Assembly: GCA_963932465.1 (NCBI GenBank)
Contig: OZ010786.1
Span: 596,677,038 to 596,741,037 of the forward strand
DNA from: Maratus speciosus
Lineage: Eukaryota; Arthropoda; Arachnida; Araneae; Salticidae
Length of the DNA: 64,000 nt
Reading direction: 5' to 3'
Shown: one piece after another, positions 60,050 to 64,000 of the stretch
Layout: each line of letters begins with the position of its first letter
How positions within the stretch are numbered: position 1 is the first letter of the stretch
The notes under the pieces: generated by a model
What the model saw: the letters and a program-made list of their open reading frames with translations, nothing else
The model's database searches: none
What the model was told of the DNA's origin: nothing
Position numbers and translations under genes: made by a program

Positions 60050-60270
60050 TTAACCCCTTAATTCTCGCTTCCGTGATATTCACGTCTTTTATTCAGTTTA
60101 TGATTTTTTGTTTGATTCCCACCAGTTTTTTTTTAAATAGTGTAATTGGCTTTATTATGAAATCATTTTACCTGTCATTAAATAAGATGAATATTTCTTT
60201 TTCAAAAAAGTGTTGCAAATAAGCAGTTCAATTTTTTAAACCGTAATTTAATGTGACCGTTAAGGGGTTA
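60050..60270. mobile_element. TTAA-type MITE P4 carrying a family H hairpin
   Basis: TTAACCCCTTAATTCTCG and ACCGTTAAGGGGTTA are the ends. Inside, 60113-60222 is a family H hairpin (TTCCCACCAGTTTTTTTTTA, loop CTGTCATTAAATAAG). P5 and P6 have the same arrangement. Confidence 0.6.
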
Positions 60271-61504
60271 GTCATGAAAAATTATTTAAATAACAAAGTG
60301 CTCTGAAAAAACTTTTCATCAAAAGCTTTTAATTTTGGTCTCAATCCTGACCACGTATTATAAATTATACTATATTAGATTGCTCCAATGATAAATCTAA
60401 ATAAGCTCATTTGTAGTTGTATTTTTTTGCGTCTGTTATAAAAATATATATTTTTATATTGGGTTTTCATTTGATTCATGTGAATAACACTTCGACATTT
60501 TGTTTATATATATATACTGTATGTTTAATTTTGAAATTGATTTTTCAAAACAAACATTCTTAAAATTCCTTGCAACGCTGATGAATTTAGCTAGTTTTTT
60601 AAATAAAACACAGTAATCTAGCTCAGACACTTCTTATTTGTGACCCAATAATGAAAACTTCGAAATTATTTAACATTATTTTGAAATATCTTTCGCTTAA
60701 GTCAAATAATTACAAATAAATTAATACACAACTTATTTCACCCCAGTTCTATTTACATGCAAGATATTAATTCACTTACAATTGAATAATAAATTCAATT
60801 TATTTGCCTCATTCTAAGTTTTATACAGCATTTCCCATTTACTATGTTTCGCAAAGTAAACTTTATTTTCCGCATAAACTTTATAAACTTAAAACTTTTA
60901 TCATTCGAGTGTGCAACTAATCACACAGCATGTGGCACTTTTCCAAATCACAAGTGCAGCTGAACAGTTTCAAAATGGAAATAGTTGAAAGATTTACACA
61001 AACGTGATACACTTTTCGTGATTTGTTCGCTTCAAAATGACAGTTACGGTAAAGATAAATAAAATATATTTACCATTTTAAAAGCAGATTCACTTATTTG
61101 AAATTAATAGTTATAATAATATATAATAAGTATATAATATATAAAATAATTGGTTACGTTTAGTTCGGGGACGTTTATCTTGTCCATGTTTACTTTTAAC
61201 AAAATTAATTTCGATTTAGAATATCAACCGCGAACTGCAACCATTTTGTTGTTCTTTCACTAATATTAATTATCACTAAGTCCGTGGATGTTGACAGAAC
61301 AAATAGTTTATTAAACGAAAACACTGCACAAACACAAAACAATTAATTTAAAGATAAATTTCTCACACAGATTACTTTTTCATAACAACTTCACAGAGAA
61401 TTAGTTTTTTACGTCTACACTTCTACCGTTCGCACGCAGACTGAGTGTGATGGCAGAAAAGACTGTCAGTGTGCTGGTATAATGTGCATAAATAATGTAC
61501 GCTC
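60271..61504. other. AT-rich sequence, no gene seen
   Basis: No element ends and no frame above 60 codons. Base composition becomes less AT-rich from about 61410. A promoter or 5' leader is possible but there is no evidence for one. Confidence 0.3.
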
Positions 61505-61660
61505 GCCTCTAAACCCAACAGCTTTTATGCATTAATAGAGGCGAAACGTGCTCTATTGTGTGCGAATGTTGAGTACGCGCTCTGCTTCTTCCCCATACCA
61601 CATTTGCATCTATTAGTGCCATTCTTCTACCAATAACTCTCATCAGGAATGGAGCAAAGC
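61505..61660. repeat. Dispersed repeat shared with 0.35 kb
   Basis: GCATTAATAGAGGCGAAA, CTGCTTCTTCCCCATA.CACATTTGCAT, ATTCTTCTACC.ATAACTC and GGAATGGAGC match 360-475. A 94-codon minus frame (61509-61793) overlaps. It is not kept in the other copy, so I do not call a gene. Confidence 0.55.
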
Positions 61661-62458
61661 GATATAAGTAAGCGTGAAAACTTAATGCTGGAATCGGGTG
61701 TAAATTAACACAGTTGTGCCATCTTGTGGACGGGGTGATAAACCACATACACGGGCTTTTAGTGTGGCGCATAATTTCTAAATCTTTAGTCACTCATGAA
61801 AATGAATTTTGCTTGCCACATTTATTGCAAAATAATGGCGTAGCGAGAGGGGCATAGAGATGCACTTGATACCACGAAGTTTGCTTCGCTTTGCCAAGTT
61901 TTCAGTTATTAATAAAGGTGAAAAAAACTTCACAATTTTAGTGGTTTGAGTAAGAAACAGTTAGGTAGCTACCTGCAGTTCACACTCCACCCGCTACGTG
62001 GCGCGTGAACTTGATTGATGTGACCTCGCTTTTAATCTTGCGGTTACTTCTCCCATTTAAGATAGGACGCTTACCTATATCGCTTTGGGAATGGAGCTTT
62101 AACGATTGCATGGATCAAGTCAGCGTTGCGACAGTCGTTGAAAACGCATTAATTTCTCTTTAAAGTCTTCTGGGAGATGCTTAAAAATAATAGTTTTTCT
62201 CCTTATTGAATTGTTAACTCTTACGAAAAATCTAATGATTCTTCTTTATTCCCATGGCACATAGGGGGATTATCCCCCTGCGTCGTGAGTTATAATTAGG
62301 CTTCCTTAACGATGGCATAACATTTAGTGTGAAAACGCACTCATCATCCTCTGATCATTTCCTTCTCTAGACACACAGCAGGATCAGTCCATCCTCAACT
62401 ATAGATGGTGTTTACACATATTGAGAACGATTTTGGTGTTAACATAAAAAAACAACTA
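61661..62458. other. Non-coding sequence between repeat and Tigger element
   Basis: Includes a second fragment of the above repeat at 62090-62130 (GGAATGGAGCTTTAACGATT). CACACTCCACCCGCTACGTGGCGCGTG at about 61981 is locally GC-rich. No gene seen. Confidence 0.35.
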
Positions 62459-63104
62459 CAGTAGAGCGCCGATTATCCAAACAAGTCGGAACCGATACCA
62501 GTTCGGATAAGTAAAAGTTTGGATAAATGGACAGACAATTTAAGGGATTCTTCTGACTATACAAAAAGTTTCGCACTTTAAAAAGCTTCGCACTTTTAAA
62601 AGCTTCGCACCAGGCTTAGGACTGTCAGCATCAGTTAGTGCTTGCGTGTTTTAATTTTTTTTGTTTATTTTTTATGATTTAAACTTTTCTTTTACTCTTT
62701 CTTTTTGCATTTTTTTTCTCGCTTCCTTCAAAGAGGACATTCTTTTCAATGCAGCGATCTCTCGAATTATTCTTAAATACGTTAGTTGAACGAGATCAGC
62801 GTTCTTCTGCCGTTCGAGCCATTTCAAACATGCTTCCAAACATTCAAAGACTTCGTTATGTAATGGACCCGGGTCATTTTGAGAGCATTCGTTTTCATTT
62901 TCTTCAATTCCTTTTTCTTTTTTACTGCACCCAACGATACCCTAACGATGATGCGATTTCGCATGCCAAATCTGAAGGGAAAAAATGAGAGAAACAGGGT
63001 GTATGGACAATTCCAAGTTCGGTTCAATCATTTTTTGAGAGAAATGGGCTGTTCGAATAATTGGAAGATTGCTAATTGGAGTTTCGATAATCGGCACTCT
63101 ACTG
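62459..63104 (-). mobile_element. Tigger/pogo-like deletion derivative 3
   Basis: CAGTAGAGCGCCGATTATCC and GATAATCGGCACTCTACTG are inverted between TA dinucleotides. It is a different subfamily from the copies at 7973 and 50790, with other internal sequence (AGTTCGGATAAGTAAAAGTT). It also keeps only the 3' end of the gene. A poly-G run follows at about 63118-63130. Confidence 0.8.
62672..62938 (-). pseudogene. Tigger/Jerky-type transposase C-terminal remnant, still open
   Basis: An uninterrupted ~88-codon minus-strand frame without an early ATG. It starts near 62938 just after an in-frame TAG and ends at TAA 62672. It reads NDPGPLHNEVFECLEACLKW, then LERQKNADLVQLTYLRIIRE, then a basic tail KEARKKMQKERVKEKF. 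The acidic run EENENE before it and the helical ECLEACLKWLERQ segment parallel EAFECFAKDLAWLKQQ at 8206-8421. All DNA-binding and catalytic regions are absent, so it is a remnant. As part of a full transposase it would lie at the extreme C-terminus. Confidence 0.6.
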
Positions 63105-64000
63105 TATAAGCAACAGGTGGGGGGGGGGGGCTGACAATCTGTAATAACGTAATAATTGAAATATTGGCTGCTATGAACAAATATCGTCTGCTACTGAAAT
63201 GGCACGTGAATGAAGCGAATTGCTTGAAGGTTATATCTTTGTTCTTTACTGCGAGAATTATCATAATAATCTGTATGAAAATCATTTAGCATGTGATAAG
63301 TGGAATAAAAATTGTCACCATTGATGAAGAGGGGATCTATCTAAATGACTGTAATAAGAAAAGATCGATTTATTACCAGAGAGACTTACAACTTTGATTC
63401 ACACACTGCAATGAAAGTTTCTCTAAAGGAATTATGGTGATTCCTAGAATCTCTTACAGCGGAAAACTAAAGGCAAAAAAAGTTGAGAAAAATGCCAAAA
63501 TTAACTCTGCTTGTTGTCAAAACAATGTTCAAAGTCCTATTTCTAAAGAAGAAATTCCAAATTTTTATCTTACGGACGTTTAAAGAGTTGCGTTCCCCCA
63601 GGAGAAAACGAGCAGCCATACATCATAAAGTACATAAAAAGCATTTCTCGAAAAATTGACAAGAGAAGCTGGAATTAAGTGTAAGGTTAGTTGGGGTAAC
63701 TGGACCCACGAGGTTACTAGGCCATACGCCATTTTATAAAAAACTACTGATGTTTTTTAAGTTTTAGCTCTTGTGAACAATGCACCTTAAGTTCTACTTC
63801 CTAAAACAACGTGTGTCAACTCAATCATAACTCTCACTTTGCTGTGATAGGTTGTCAAAAAATTACGTTTCTTTTTTTAAAAACAAATTCAATATTGTTG
63901 AACTTCCTTTTCTTTTTATTAAAATACTGTAAGTACTTTTATTAAACAACCTTTTTTTTTAGATTTGGCATATAACTACATCTATATTATTAGGTATCTA
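63105..64000. other. Non-coding sequence to the window end
   Basis: Poly-G run near 63118. An 85-codon minus frame (63028-63285) overlaps the Tigger end and shows no motif. I see no gene or element in the rest. Confidence 0.35.

Noticed and set aside
59304..60600. Helitron starting at the TCTAATATATAAAAATG word
   Set aside because: No hairpin plus CTAG|T end could be found downstream on the same strand.
61509..61793. 94-codon minus frame
   Set aside because: Covers a dispersed repeat whose other copy does not keep the frame. No motif.
62749..62988. 79-codon plus frame
   Set aside because: Antisense to the Tigger C-terminal remnant, which lies on the minus strand.

Overview
The window is AT-rich, intron-poor and gene-poor eukaryotic DNA from an animal, most likely an arthropod. 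An arachnid is my guess, but nothing here proves it. Clues are the GIY-YIG Penelope-like retroelement, a tRNA-derived SINE with an (AACC)n tail, Tigger/pogo-type elements, TA-flanked 'ACCGGGTGTCC' elements, Helitron-like ends and many TTAA-flanked MITEs. No intact protein-coding gene is visible. Almost every short ATG-initiated reading frame is chance or lies inside a repeat.

Layout. 0-26.6 kb is a mosaic of short non-autonomous DNA transposons: TTAA-flanked (piggyBac-type) MITEs, a ~110-bp hairpin family, foldback elements, a Tigger derivative (7973-8655), a tRNA-like gene (7061-7131), a Helitron-like element on the minus strand (15778-18453) and a hAT derivative (21831-22702). Between 21.1 and 24.2 kb there are two candidate exons with good splice signals. 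They are the only hint of host transcription.

26.95-44.56 kb is a head-to-tail array of five ~3.52-kb units. Each unit has a GC-richer module dense in GGACG/CGTCC words, an AT-rich stretch, a ~1.19-kb imperfect palindrome bounded by TTAA, and ~1.4 kb of further unique sequence. Units 1-3 carry the mark of a very recent unequal exchange. This is the most distinctive structure in the window; I recognise no described family for it.

44.6-48.5 kb holds a frameshifted fragment of a widespread arthropod transposon-type protein (FSDG motif) and two decayed Penelope-like copies arranged as an inverted pair. Hammerhead-ribozyme-like motifs sit at both outer ends. 48.8-64 kb returns to nested mobile DNA: a foldback element with internal repeats, two more Tigger derivatives, two SINEs (one with a perfect 15-bp target duplication), a hAT MITE with a perfect 8-bp duplication, and a TTAA MITE inserted into the terminal repeat of a TA-flanked element.

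The window therefore records layers of insertion, with transposition, tandem amplification and unequal exchange as the visible processes. Coordinates of repeats were read by eye; boundaries without target duplications are approximate.
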